A DNA stretch of 37,485 nucleotides from contig SGPL01000340.1 of assembly GCA_004802705.1 (NCBI GenBank), positions 1-37,485 of the forward strand, written 5' to 3'. Position numbers and translations under genes: made by a program. Shown here one piece after another: positions 20,064-31,432 of the stretch (positions are counted from its first letter, which is position 1; each line of letters begins with the position of its first letter). The DNA comes from Bondarzewia mesenterica (Eukaryota; Basidiomycota; Agaricomycetes; Russulales; Bondarzewiaceae). The notes below the pieces were generated by a model. That model searched no databases. It was given only the letters and a program-made list of their open reading frames with translations, and was not told the origin of the DNA.

Positions 20064-21258
20064 ATGTCCCCTTCTCATCTTTCTGCTTCAGACGAGGGTT
20101 ATCAAGCCCTTCCCACTGCAACAGACCAACCAGAATCAGTGACAGATACTATGGGCAACGAAGAACAATTAATCAAGCCCGAGGGCAGGAGAGGGGACGG
20201 CATCGCCCTCTACGCCGCCATGGTAAGCTTTTTCGACATTCTGGACTTGTCCGAACATACGATGAACCATGCGCCGACAGACTGCCGCAGCCGTAAGCTT
20301 CAACGCATTCTGCATTGAAGGAGGGGACATTGAATAGACACCTCCTGTGCAGACTTTCACCACAATGACATGGCTCATCGTGTTGAGCAACAATCCCACC
20401 GCCCTGGGCTGGTTTGCCTTTCACCCCACACTCCAAAGCCTTGCCATTTTCTCTTTCACTCTTGGTGAGACCATACTGTACAATCCTCGCCAAGCGCCCG
20501 AGCTGACGTGGCGCTTTGGTGATCCGTCGCCAGGCATCTTGACCCTTCAGCCGACGTCTCAGCCCGCGACAAAGGCCGCCGGTCTTCAGCGACACCAAAT
20601 CGCCATGATCTTCGGCCTGCCCACCATCGTCCTTGGCGCCCTCTCCATCATCTGGAACAAGTCCGTCCACGACGCACCTCACTTCACTACGTGGCATGGC
20701 GTACGTCCCGTTTCTCATCCGCCTTACTCTTTTCGTCCGCCCCGCACATCCGCCCCGAATTTCATATTTCGCTCCCTACCAATCACGAATCTCGGCTGAC
20801 GCGCGGTGCTGATTGGCTACACAGGTTTTCGGCCTTCTTTCTCTCACCTGGCTCGTCGTCCAGTTCTCCTTTGGCGCTGCGAGTGTCTGGTTCGATGGTG
20901 CGGCCCTCGGCGGTGGGCTCAAGGCGAAGAGGCTTTGGAAGTACCATAGGTATTTTTTTTCGCAGCCTTGCGCCTACTTCCAACGNCCTCTCACTGACAC
21001 GCCTTTACACAGGTTATCCGGCTACATTCTCCTGCCCCTCGTCTTCGTCACCGCCAACTTCGGCGGCGCGTGGTCGACGTGGACAACAAGCAGCAGCGCC
21101 CACGGTGTGCGCCTCATCGCGTATACTATCGCCCCTCTCGTCATCCTGACCTCGCTTTACATCCGTCTTAGGTGAGGAGCCAATGCANCTCATNGCCCAC
21201 ATTCATTCACCTATNATTGACATGCCCGTATAGGCCTTCGAAGATGAAATTCTTCTAG
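20064..21258 (+). CDS. Cytochrome b561-domain membrane protein
   Basis: Six exons, 20064-20222, 20353-20464, 20534-20700, 20825-20949, 21013-21171 and 21234-21258, encode 248 residues in phase. A hydrophilic N-terminus of about 45 residues precedes several membrane segments: MTWLIVLSNN to FAFHPTLQSLAIFSFTL, then IAMIFGLPTIVLGALSII, VFGLLSLTWLVVQFSFGAA, YILLPLVFVTANFGG and LIAYTIAPLVILTSLYI. Candidate heme histidines are in FAFHP, LQRHQ, FTTWHG and KYHR, the spacing expected of eukaryotic cytochrome b561. Family members move electrons across membranes, often with ascorbate or ferric iron; the substrate here is unknown. The start at 20064 is the first ATG in frame; the first N falls in an intron. 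Confidence 0.85.
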
Positions 21259-21475
21259 ACTCTGTCCAACTTNTGTATTACCGAGTCTCACCTCCTACCC
21301 TTGCTTCAGTNGTTCCGTAACTCCTGTATGTCAGGCTGGGTTGTTGTAGCGAGTACCGATCGAAAGAATNAATAAATNCTTCGCCTAGGTATCGACGATA
21401 CNCGAGTGTAATCAATCCACATTGANGGTCGTGCACCCCATTGTCCNTNTGTATCTNGTANGACTACTACGACAC

Positions 21476-24400
21476 TCATGACGCTTCCACAACCTCCGNC
21501 TCCGTAGGTGCNGCAGGCTCAGAAGGCGGTGCTGGTGCNGGNNCNNGCTCGGGCTCGGGCACAGGCTCTGGAATGACAGACGTGAGGAATCCAGGCAGGA
21601 ACATCTCCATGCGCTCCTTCGTCGCACTCCATAGTGACTTTTGCCGCTCGCTTCGCGGGTCATCCGATGTCGCAGGTGGGGGTACCAGCATGCCCGCGGC
21701 GTTCATGACCAAAACAACATTTTTTTAGTGATTCGGGTACCGCTTCGGCCTGGACCTCCACGTCAGTACTAGTATGTGGGGGGGAAGGAACAGAAAAAAA
21801 GCGCGCACCATCTGATCGCTCTTGTCCGCATTCATCAGTCTATCCAGCGCATCCAAAATACGAACCCACACCGCTCGCACGTCGCGCGCCTGCTGATCCT
21901 CCTCACCGGCGGGCACTTCGCGCACTTCGAACCGCATGAATGCCTTGCACAGTAACGCCGCCGCGCGTATGCGCATCTCCGTCGTGTCCTGCCCCCTCGG
22001 CGCGTCCAAGAGCGCGTCGAGTAGCGGAAACAGTAAGCGTACGTATAGCTCGTCCAGCTCACCGTCGTCCGGCTGGACGAGCGGCCCCAGCACCGCGCGC
22101 GACAACTGCGAAAGCGCCGCATGCCGGATCTCGCGCGAGGCATTGGTCGATTGGCGCGAGAGGGCTGTGAGGATGGTGAGCGGCATCTGGCGCAATCCTA
22201 CAGAGTGTACGATCAATTATCTGGCAGTGGGTATGGATTGTGAAGAAAGACGGGCGTACGAGGATCCGGATTTTCACTGGTAGTGTCGACAAGGCGAGGC
22301 AGAAGCTTCATGAGATCGAACAGGAGATCGACTGCTTTGCTTCCTCGATCAATTACGGGCGAGCTAGCACAATCGCGTGGAGGTTAGCCACTTGGCGAAG
22401 AGAAAAATTAAAACGCCAAACTGCCCCACTGACCTCGACGCGTCCAATTTTGGACGCCGCCTCGCATGCTGCTGCTCAACCTCGACAACGATGCTGGCTG
22501 CTGTAGAGAAATCGTCCAACACAGCGACCAGACCAGGAATGTTGTCCAACGTGACGGTTTGCTCCGGTCCATCAGCGATCAATCTCTGGACCAGCTCGAA
22601 GGACGTGCGCGCTGCTTCAAGGTGAGACACGGTTGAGCGTACGAGGGCCAGAACGAGGTTCCACTCCGTTTGTGAACTGCGGCGCGAATGTCAGGAGGAA
22701 AACGAGGAAGATATTGGTATGAAGAAACACTGACTGGATGATTTCGCGGTGATTTTGCACAACGAGAACAAGGCCAGAGACAATTTGTTCGGCGACGGAG
22801 TTCGCAACTGCTGCTGGAAGCCCTCCAAGAAGATCAAACGAGATGTAGATTTGATCGCGCAATGAAGGCTGTACCAGAATTGGATAGNTCATCATAATCG
22901 ATTAGAAATGCAACAGACCTTAGTTGCTAGAATCAAACATATGCGGAGCAGAGATACAACGGCACGCTCTATTAGCAACACACTGTACCGGGTCGAAGCA
23001 GTCAATAAGACNCTGAGATGCTCAAACACAATAGGCCTGAGTATCAAGTTAGTTCTCGTGTAGATTTGTTTAGGAAAAAAAAAGGAAATGTGAGCGCGCA
23101 CCATAGTTCTTCGATGTATTGAGGAGTCTGGCACACTACACTGACAATGGTCTCCAANAAAAATACAGAGGCAGGGTCGTAAGGNAGTGTNTGTGACGAG
23201 CCCTGNTGGGGCGACACTGAGGTGTCGAACGAAGATGCGAAATCGTCCGATTCATGCTGTAGTCTGGCAACAGTCCGCTCATGTGCAAGAGCTTCAAGAG
23301 AACGAAGAGCTGCCGTCAGCGGTTCCAAATCAAGTTGCCTGCAGGAATTTAAGTTGGCACCGAAGAGCGCGTTTTGATGCATCGNGTATCACTTACATGA
23401 TCTGGGCATACAGCTCGTCCAAACGGCATGTCGTGATACAATCAATTGTGCAGAGCGTATTCTCAATCTCGGTATCAGTTGCATCCGGAACATGTGGCTC
23501 TTGCGACGAAGCGTACGGCGTCATCAAGTACGATGACAGAGTGGATAGTAAACCGTCACTCCTCGGCGCGCGGACGGGGTGGAGCATTGCTACTCCCGCG
23601 AAGGGGTATCATGGAGACTCCTCCCAGGAAATCCTCCATCTGAAGCATCCTTGTTGGAAGCAGAGAGTGGATGAATAAGTTTTGAAACATCTCAAAGATC
23701 TGAATCCCCATCAACATTAATCACCGGCCTTAGTGANCAAGCGCTTTGACAGACCTGGGTCCACCCCTCACGGACAGCGTTCCCATTCCCGTTGACTATA
23801 TTGAACAGAACAACGGCAGCCAGTTGACCCTTCAAGTTAGCACCGAAGTTGACAGATAGCGACGAAACCGTGATGGATTGCCCCTCCACCTCGACAACNG
23901 GGTATATCGGNACCTCGGTCGGGAGGGTATCTGATAGCAGGCTCGTTGCCTGCGACAAGGACACGACGACGTAATCGAAGACATCNGGCAGACGGAAATG
24001 GCCTGCTAGCGTCGCACATTGACGGAATCCTGCGATCGCACGCTCGATGATATAGTCGTCGTCGAAAGTCATGAAGGCATAGGCAATTGCTGANATNACC
24101 GGTTTCCAAACAGACTTGAACATCTCTTTGTCGAATGCGGAAGAGTTGCATATCATGAGGTCACCTAGGAACGTATGTAAGAAAGTNTGTGCAAAGCGAA
24201 CGATACGGCCTATCTTACCTGACACTCGAGAGCGAGCCAAAAGCTCTTTCCATGCAAATTCGAAGCCCAGCTGACCTGTATGTTCTTCGGGCATGACGAT
24301 TTCGCGCTTGCGGATGGAATCGTATATTGCTTGCTAGGATGTTGTTGAGAAAGCATCAGACTTTCAAAATCACTCACGCCTCACCAAATACTCAGAAGTG

Positions 24401-27188
24401 AAGTCAGANCCATTATTGACTCCTCTCAAATTGCGTTGGTACTCCTCAATGGTCATCCGTTTCTGACGCCCAANGTTCGGATAAGAAGTAACCGGTGAAT
24501 CTATCTGAAAACCANACTCACCCGGATTTGTGGGTTGTGAAGATCGGTGTTAAGCATGATCACNGAATAAGCCAGGACGTATACAGCATCCTGAGACTTG
24601 ATCTCGGCTATAGAGAAGGAAAAAACGGCAGNTGATTTGAAAGACAGCAGAGAGATTCATGAAAGGAAATTACCAGGTCCAGATGCGAAATAAATCTCCG
24701 CAAACGTCTCTGTGATACGAGCAATCTGCTGTGACTCACCCGGNAGTCGGAAGGTCTCCAAAACNTCACGCATAGCTTCCGCAACAGGTTTCTATGAATT
24801 GCTGTCATCAATGTCCATCAAAACACGGTATAGTAGAACCCACGTTTCTGAAGTCAAAGAGGCCGATGAACGCTTTTAAGAGATCGGTGTGGTCCGGCTT
24901 GGAGATGAAATCGCCAAGAAGTTTCTTGTCTACCCGTGCGCAAGATTTGAGGAAGGTGGCCAGGCTCCGAGGTCGAGAGACCTCAGGCGACAAGTCGTGA
25001 TANATGAGGCCGTTCTCCTCGAGGAAAGTGAGGCCTAACTTTGGNTTGGAGTTAAAGCGAGCTGCACCGGTGAGGACGAGTTTCTTCGTAGATTTGCTCT
25101 GCATGAGGTCTGTGGAAGAAACGTANTCCTGTTGGTATAAATATAAGTACCCAAATGGAGCAGAGCATGACGGGGAGGTTTACNGATGGCCATGTTGCGG
25201 CAGACTGAGCGAGAATCNACGTCAGTAGGCGAAAAAAATAGGGGAGGAGATGACTGTACAAACATTCTCAGCTCGTGCTGCCATATGGTTGACAAAGGTT
25301 AGAAGCAAATCCAAACACAGGTACTGAGAATTCAAAGGATTGTTTTGCAACGGGTCTGGATAATAATTAGAGTAGACACCCTATACACGGTGCAAAGCAG
25401 TCAATCACAATAGCTCAGAACGATGAAATCGGTGGATTTTCGAACCTTAGTCANGAGATCAACCAGCCGTTCAAACAGATTNTCTGAATTTATATCACAA
25501 TCGTAGTTGGTGTAAAGGTCGACCATGAAGCTTGGNTGCCTTGAAATTTGGCTGAGCATTTCCAACAGCAAATCACGGGTCTCCCCTTTTGCAGGAAGGA
25601 CATGAGGCTTATTTGGTGTTGGGCTGTCCTTCTCGAGCTCANCGTCGGGAGCAGGTTCGAGCAGAGGGGATGCAGACTGCGGTGTTCCCGGACGGGGAGA
25701 AAATGGTATGCCTNTGGTATTCGGTGTNCTNTATCTCGATCCACCCTTGCCGGAAGATACTGGAGGAGCCAGTCGGTCAATCGTGAATGCTAGCAGCAAC
25801 TNCTGCTGGAGTTTGAGGTGCTTCCGCATGGTATTCATCATGGCTGAGATTGTGCGGAGGGCGAGTTGAAGGATTGAAGGGTTCTCGGAGCGGGCGAGCT
25901 GGAAGAGGTATTTGCAACCGTGGTCCAAGATCAATGTGCGTAAAGATGGGAAGTCGCCCAGGCGGGGGCCTGATNTCTCGAATGCGGCATTAAGGATACC
26001 AAGCGANAGNAGACGGGTGGTGTCTGTATGTAAACGGTCGTTGGGATCAAGGATGTTGATTATTACCCGGAGAAGCTCTACGAGTGACGGAAGGCCATCT
26101 GCATCCTCTATAAGTCATGNCNCCGGCGGACTNCCGTATCNTTAAAACTTACATTCAGATCTTGGAGCAACTTGCTGCGGCTGTCGATCTGCCAAATTCT
26201 GAACAACTGATTGACTNCCTTCGGCANTCACTGCGGGCGTAATAGATGTGGGAGANGCTGCAACATCGACGTCACTAGCTGTGGTTTCTTCTGCATTGAG
26301 CAGCCTCTTCTCTTCCGCGTCTGGGTCCAGCGCATGAAGGCGCGAAAACACGGTTCGCACGAGCGAGTGCATTGTTAGTTCGGCAGATCGACGTAGGGNC
26401 TCTGCACACATATACATGAATATCTTATGCATACAAGCATATGTTACTGATGAGGACTGACCGCTGAGCCTCATCTGCACACAGGTAGTCAGCACAGTCT
26501 CAAGCATCTCACACACTTCGACGTCGCCAAGAAGGCCGCCTACGCTACCGCACATACAGTCTTCGATAACTGTCAGGATACGGAGNAGAACCACTTCGTC
26601 GCCGGAGGAATCGCTAGCTTCGAACTTGCAATGCGAAACGGCGGAGCTGAGTTCTTGAAGAGCTATATCAATGGACGGTGCNTTTGTGAAAAACAGNCCG
26701 CAAACAAAAAATGAGTGGATGGCTGAGAGAGCAGCGGATGTTATTGGTCCAGTGGANAGCGGCGAGCGGATCATGGCAAAGAATGGGCCCATTAGANTCG
26801 TTAATGGAATGTTGTCGATGTCTACAAAATGTGAGCGCATATTGCTGTTTCTTTAGTGACCNATAATATCATACCTGGACATGTAGANGCATTACATACC
26901 TTCCACGTTTCTGACTATNCGCTTCAGCTCTTCAAATCCAGACATAAGTTCATCCTCCGAGCTNCCCTTCTTAACAGAGCTCTGACGAGGAGTCCCGCTT
27001 CTTCTAAGACCCAGGTTGCTAGCCAGAGCAGAATCTCGAGTGTTGAAAGTCTGACTAGATGATGCCCAACGTGAATTCTTGCGCATGACTGAAGTCACGG
27101 ACAAGATCTCTGAATAGAGAACATGTTTTGGCGCTAGCGTGCCGTCGGCCTCAGAGTATTTGGTGCCTGTAGTGCGAAAGGAAGACAT
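21476..27188 (-). CDS. GEA1: Golgi ARF guanine-nucleotide exchange factor (Gea1/Gea2/GBF1 family)
   Basis: A single large, many-intron gene. Exon 1 (27188-26900) contains HVLYSEILSVTSVMRKNSRW, typical of the family start; exon 2 begins at 26821. Next come VEVCEMLETVLTTCVQMRLS and SAELTMHSLVRTVFSRLHAL (HUS/DCB region, about 26.5-26.3 kb) and DLLLEMLSQISR (about 25.6 kb). The Sec7 domain spans about 25.1-24.4 kb: GAARFNSxPKLGLTFLEENG, LLKAFIGLFDF, RLPGESQQIARITETFAEIY with the catalytic Glu finger, and AVYVLAYS followed by IMLNTDLHNPQIR. Downstream HDS segments include FMTFDDDYIIERAIAGFRQC. The C-terminus has LWSATKERMEMFLPGF and stops at 21476. Such proteins activate ARF1 for COPI coat assembly at the Golgi. 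Numerous N and the junction near 26150 kept me from fixing every exon; length is normal for the family. Confidence 0.9.
24400..25104 (-). other. Sec7 domain of the ARF-GEF
   Basis: Several exons. The catalytic loop RLPGESQQ (glutamic finger) lies at about 24750-24720 and the second motif, YVLAYSVIMLNTDLHNP, at about 24575-24525. Both are intact despite nearby N. Confidence 0.85.
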
Positions 27189-27549
27189 ATTACGAGACTA
27201 GCTCGGCGTTTCAAAGGATTGAGAAATAGACCAGCAATTACACGAGTTGAGCGCGACAAGGCATGAACGTCGTCACGGTCGAATTGCCAGACGAAAGCGC
27301 GCGCGCGCGACGTGTTCTTTCCCGTGACACCAGGCCCTAGTCTAGGGTACATAACTGTTTTGGTATTCGATTTCATGCGTGTCCTGCCAAATTAAAGTTC
27401 TATGCACTTGAAAGTTGTTGCTTGTGGCACAGAGAACGTCTGTCATGCCCATTTACTCTGATCAGGCTTAAGCTTCTTATACGTCGTGCACATCATATCT
27501 TGCGATACAAAACGAGAAAGACTGCACATGAACAAAACAAGTCGTACAA

Positions 27550-28822
27550 TTACTGTCCTGATCCTCCAACCTCGGATGCCCGTGTTGTCATGGCCGCCTG
27601 GCCTGCGGTTGTCGCCGCCAGTCTTGAACGCTTCCTCTCCGCCTCTGCGACGTGCTGTATCAGCGAGTGGCAGAGGAAAGGCGAGTGCAATCAGCTTACC
27701 AGCTTCCTTTTCATGCTCGATCTCCTGGACAATGGCTTCTATTTGAGCAAGGTCAAGATTCTACACTCTAAATCAGGTTATCTTTCAACANNATANATAN
27801 TTGGTACTCACTGTAACTTTNCCGTANCTCTCCATCACNCTAATCTCNATATTCTTCGCGCCTGTCTGCACGACTTCCAACAAACTCTTCACGGTCAGCT
27901 TAATACTTTCTTCCCGACTCATATCGTCTTTATGATTCTTCTCCAAAAATTCACGGACGGTCTTTGAAGATCGGCCGATAGCATTTGCCTAAGATAGCAT
28001 GAGTCCACAATGTCCATCAAAGTAAAATTGNAAAGCCATTTGCATACCTTCCATGCACTGAAAATCCCGCTGGGTTCAGTCTGGTAAAGTCTTGGTCTGG
28101 TGTCATGGGGGTCGAAGCCGACGATCAGCGTCGAGATACCAAAGGGACGAACACCCCCAGATTGGGTATAGCGCTACGCAGGGAATCGCTTAGTACTGGA
28201 AAAGCCAAGGTTAAAAATGAACTCACCTGTTGGATGCCTGCGATGTGTCGTGTAATGTATTCAACTGTGACAGGGTCTTCTACGGTGAGTCTGTGGCTCT
28301 GACACTCCGTTCGTGCTTTATCGATAAGTACCCGGCCATCCGCCGTCAGTCCTGTATTGGCAGAGTACAATGTACGTCAGAGTGTGCGCGCAAGAAATTA
28401 TCTTATACGACGCACCGGCGAAGGCAAGACAGATGTGATCGTCCAGCATGACAACTTTCCGCACTGTGCGTGGATCCTGGAGTTGCAATACGGACTTCTT
28501 CTCGACACCAAGAACCACAACGTCCTTGCCCCGCACACCGACCTTAATTCACGCAGTAAGTCACCACAATCAAGAAAGAAACAGCGTGTATACATACAGC
28601 GCAAGTACCCTTCCGCACAGCTTCTAAGGCATATTCTACCTACGGCGATGAGAATTAAAATCAGTGTCCGTTACTGCACTATATAACGCGGCTCAAGCTG
28701 ACTTGGAACAGATGCCCATCAGGTGAGAAGACGGTAAGGGCTGCAATACACAAAATGAGTGATATGATGGGTCCAAATGAAGATGTTNATTAATCCGTAC
28801 CGCGATCATAAGACCTAGACAT
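27550..28822 (-). CDS. PRE6: 20S proteasome subunit alpha4 (PSMA7/Pre6 type)
   Basis: Nine exons keep phase: 28822-28801, 28740-28703, 28639-28598, 28542-28416, 28351-28227, 28173-28048, 27988-27812, 27760-27700 and 27644-27550, for 270 residues. The N-terminus MSRSYDRA then [20 protein letters not shown] is the proteasome alpha signature. Then come [94 protein letters not shown] and [20 protein letters not shown], which match Pre6/PSMA7 closely. It is a non-catalytic ring subunit in nucleus and cytosol. The C-terminal acceptor at 27645 was chosen because it gives a Glu/Lys-rich tail ending in GSGQ and a stop. A few N occur in exon 7. Confidence 0.95.
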
Positions 28823-29088
28823 GGTAAGAAGGTAGAAGAAAGTAAGAAAGAGCAAAAGTACACGTTCACGTCCGGGCTAGCGTCCACTGCAGCAGTGGAC
28901 GCGCGTATCCCATGGTTACGTCAGCCACGGGGTACGCCGAGACGCGACGCTCGGTGCGTCACGCGCGGTCTTGAATCTGAGATCCGCAGTACATTCACCT
29001 TCATCCAAGACTAGCTACTCGAGTCGGTGCAGGGAAGTTCCATCCCTCTAACCTCTTCACTTACTCCCACCTTTATCATCGTCGTCCA
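28823..29088. promoter_or_regulatory. Bidirectional promoter of proteasome alpha4 and the C78 peptidase
   Basis: These 266 bp lie between divergent start codons and are CpG-rich. They hold a perfect 23-bp palindrome (28880-28902), a TTACGTCAG word at about 28915 resembling an ATF/CREB site, and a GACGC/GCGTC pair around 28940-28960. I did not find the yeast Rpn4 box. Confidence 0.55.
28880..28902. promoter_or_regulatory. Perfect 11-bp inverted repeat with one-base spacer
   Basis: GCGTCCACTGC, then A, then GCAGTGGACGC. It sits 58 bp upstream of the proteasome alpha4 start and may bind a dimeric regulator; the binder is unknown. Confidence 0.5.
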
Positions 29089-31141
29089 ATGCCCCCGGTC
29101 ATCGTTATAGATGATGGCTCAGACGACGTGGANATCATAGAAAGGCCGAAGCGCNCTGGAACTTCAAGTTCTAGAAGAGAGGCTTCGTCAGTTNCTCTTT
29201 CTNTGNTATTAGTCTGATANCTCGTTCATTCATCATATGTTCATTCAGAGAGTCCTTTATTTGTCAAATTTGTCAAGCCGATNTGAATAAAATGGACCTC
29301 GAGCGAAGGCAACTACATTATGACCAACACCTTCGCGAGGGTCCTTCCTCATGTGCGTTTTCCATAGACGCCCCACACAACTGCGGGACAGATCTGACAG
29401 TCTCCGCAGCTGTGTCTTCACCGGACCAGCGCGCTTCTTCAAGTTCGAAGNCAAAGTCTGCTACCAAGCCCAATTTCTTGCTCAGACGCGTGAANAACTC
29501 GACGGATGCNTTTTGGCACCCGGCTCAAGACGTCGAGCCTCCTTNNAATTATACGCCCGGTTTGTGCNCCTNCTTCGATTCAGCGATATGTATGTAATCG
29601 GGTGCTTTCGACAGGTTTAATTCCGATCTTGAAGCGTGCTTTGACGTCGTCGCACGAGAAAGATGCNACATTGAGGGCGGTGCTTTGTTACGATAGAACG
29701 GTCCACATCCACCACGAGACTTGGGACTCTGGCTGGGGCTGCGGGTAAGTCATTTTTCGGTATTCTGATTTTATTCGCATTGAAACCATTCAGGTACCGG
29801 AATTTTGTCATGGCATGTACGGCACTTATGGACCAGTCGTTCCAGCCAGATTACTATGCTCTACTCAACACGCCGCAACACCCCAGCGTACGGAACTTGC
29901 AATNGTTGATAGAAGAGGCTTGGCNACAGGGTATGATCAAGTTCTATCGGTGAGAGAGCGTTCATCGGATACTCTTGATATGCAGGTTACGANGAAGAAG
30001 GTGCTGGTGGATTAGAACATCAGCTGGTAGAAAAGAAAAAGTGGATCGGAACAGCAGGTATATACTAGTCAGCGACAGTGNGATTGGCTTACCTTACGTC
30101 TTCCAGATCTCTTTGTCGCTTTCACCTANCGTGGAATTCCGTGAGTGTTNGTTANTNCAAGTGNCGACCCGACGACTAANCAGTGCNCNGGATGAAGTGC
30201 ACANCTGGCCGATTTTGATATTAGCAAAACAGGNATGNANTNCACTNTTCCCTCTTCNATTAGCCCTTTCTTGACGGATCGCGTCCNGTTTCAGGTCCAA
30301 AGCCGCTGACAGACTGGATCAAAGCTTACTTCATACCGCCAGAGAAACCGAAAGGGGGCACCATTCACGACGCACTGCGTGGTCGTTCTCCAGTCGTTGT
30401 GATGAACCAAATGCCGCTTGTGCTACAGCACGAAGGTCATTCTCGGATGGTAGTTGGTTATGAAATCACCAAGAACGGCACAAACCTGCTTATATTTGAT
30501 CCTTCGAAGTGCGCGCCCTTTCTGCTTGCATGCTCATTTTTGGAAATTTGTCGATGATGTCTAACGACGTGGCATAGACGCATACCCGAGGACTTGCGCA
30601 AGGAGGCCATCGCCCGTTTCTTCAACAGCGCCTCTCAAGGCGGGGCCGACCGAGGGCATCAGGGTGACAGCAAGGGCCAGCACGGGACGCGGCTATTCCA
30701 GCAGGCGATGAAACCGTTTCGAGATGCGCAATGCAAGCGGCGCGCGAGCAACTCACCGACGCGTCAGGACCAAACACCTGTTAAACGCATGCGTGCAGGC
30801 CAGGCGGACGTGATTGTCATCGACGATGATGGGGAGACGTGTGAGGCTAGAGGAGAGGAGGAGAACCGGAGGGAAAACAGGGCAAGACAACCAGAAGCGC
30901 CTCAGAAGCGCAACGAAGGGGAGAGTAAGATGGACACCAAGTCGGTGTTGAAGTTGTTCAGGTTTGATGAGAAGCATCTCATGTGAGTCCTCGGGTAATA
31001 TTCGTCTAGCCTTCCCCGTCTTGACGTTCGCCTTTCAGAAAGAAAGACAAGTACCAGATCCTGTGGTTCCCCCTTGAGGATCCGTTAGATCAGAAGGGGA
31101 AGCAAGCAAGACGGGTGGTAACGAGCGACAAAGTTTATTGA
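29089..31141 (+). CDS. Peptidase C78 (UFSP fold) with zinc finger; ZUFSP/Mug105-like
   Basis: About eight to nine exons; several N. The first ATG gives MPPVIVIDDGSDDV. A C2H2-type finger follows, ICQICQADxNKMD then LHYDQH (about 29255-29325). The exon 29615-29744 ends in ETWDSGWGCG, and the next, from 29794, begins YRNFVMACTALMDQSF; together these form the WGCGYRN box with the catalytic Cys. Then VRNLQxLIEEAW, LVEKKKWIGTA, DLFVAF, GPKPLTDWIKAYF, PLVLQHEGHSRMVVGYE (catalytic His) and LLIFDPSK (catalytic Asp). A charged low-complexity insert and KKDKYQILWFPLED end the protein. Homologues cleave ubiquitin K63 chains (ZUFSP/ZUP1) or UFM1 (UFSP). As I see the finger and an ubiquitin-like layout, deubiquitinase is the better guess. 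The exact donor of exon 1 near 29190 is uncertain. Confidence 0.85.
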
Positions 31142-31432
31142 GTTCTTGTTACTTTTGTTTCCAATTCGCCTCGTGGTGGGCGACTTTCTAGTTGACTTGG
31201 TTAATACCCCGATATCAGTTTCTATCACTTGCGGTACAGTACGGAGGAGACGACGATGTATTATGTTTCAAGCGTATTAAGCGCGCGTAATTCAGATATT
31301 TTGGAATAGAAAATTGGGGCAAGGTGATTATGCCATCGAAGAATGGTCGATGCATCGACTGACCTGGGTATTACTGAGGAACAAAAGCTGAGCTATGGAT
31401 ACAGTCGTATGTACAAGTTCAAATACAAAAAT

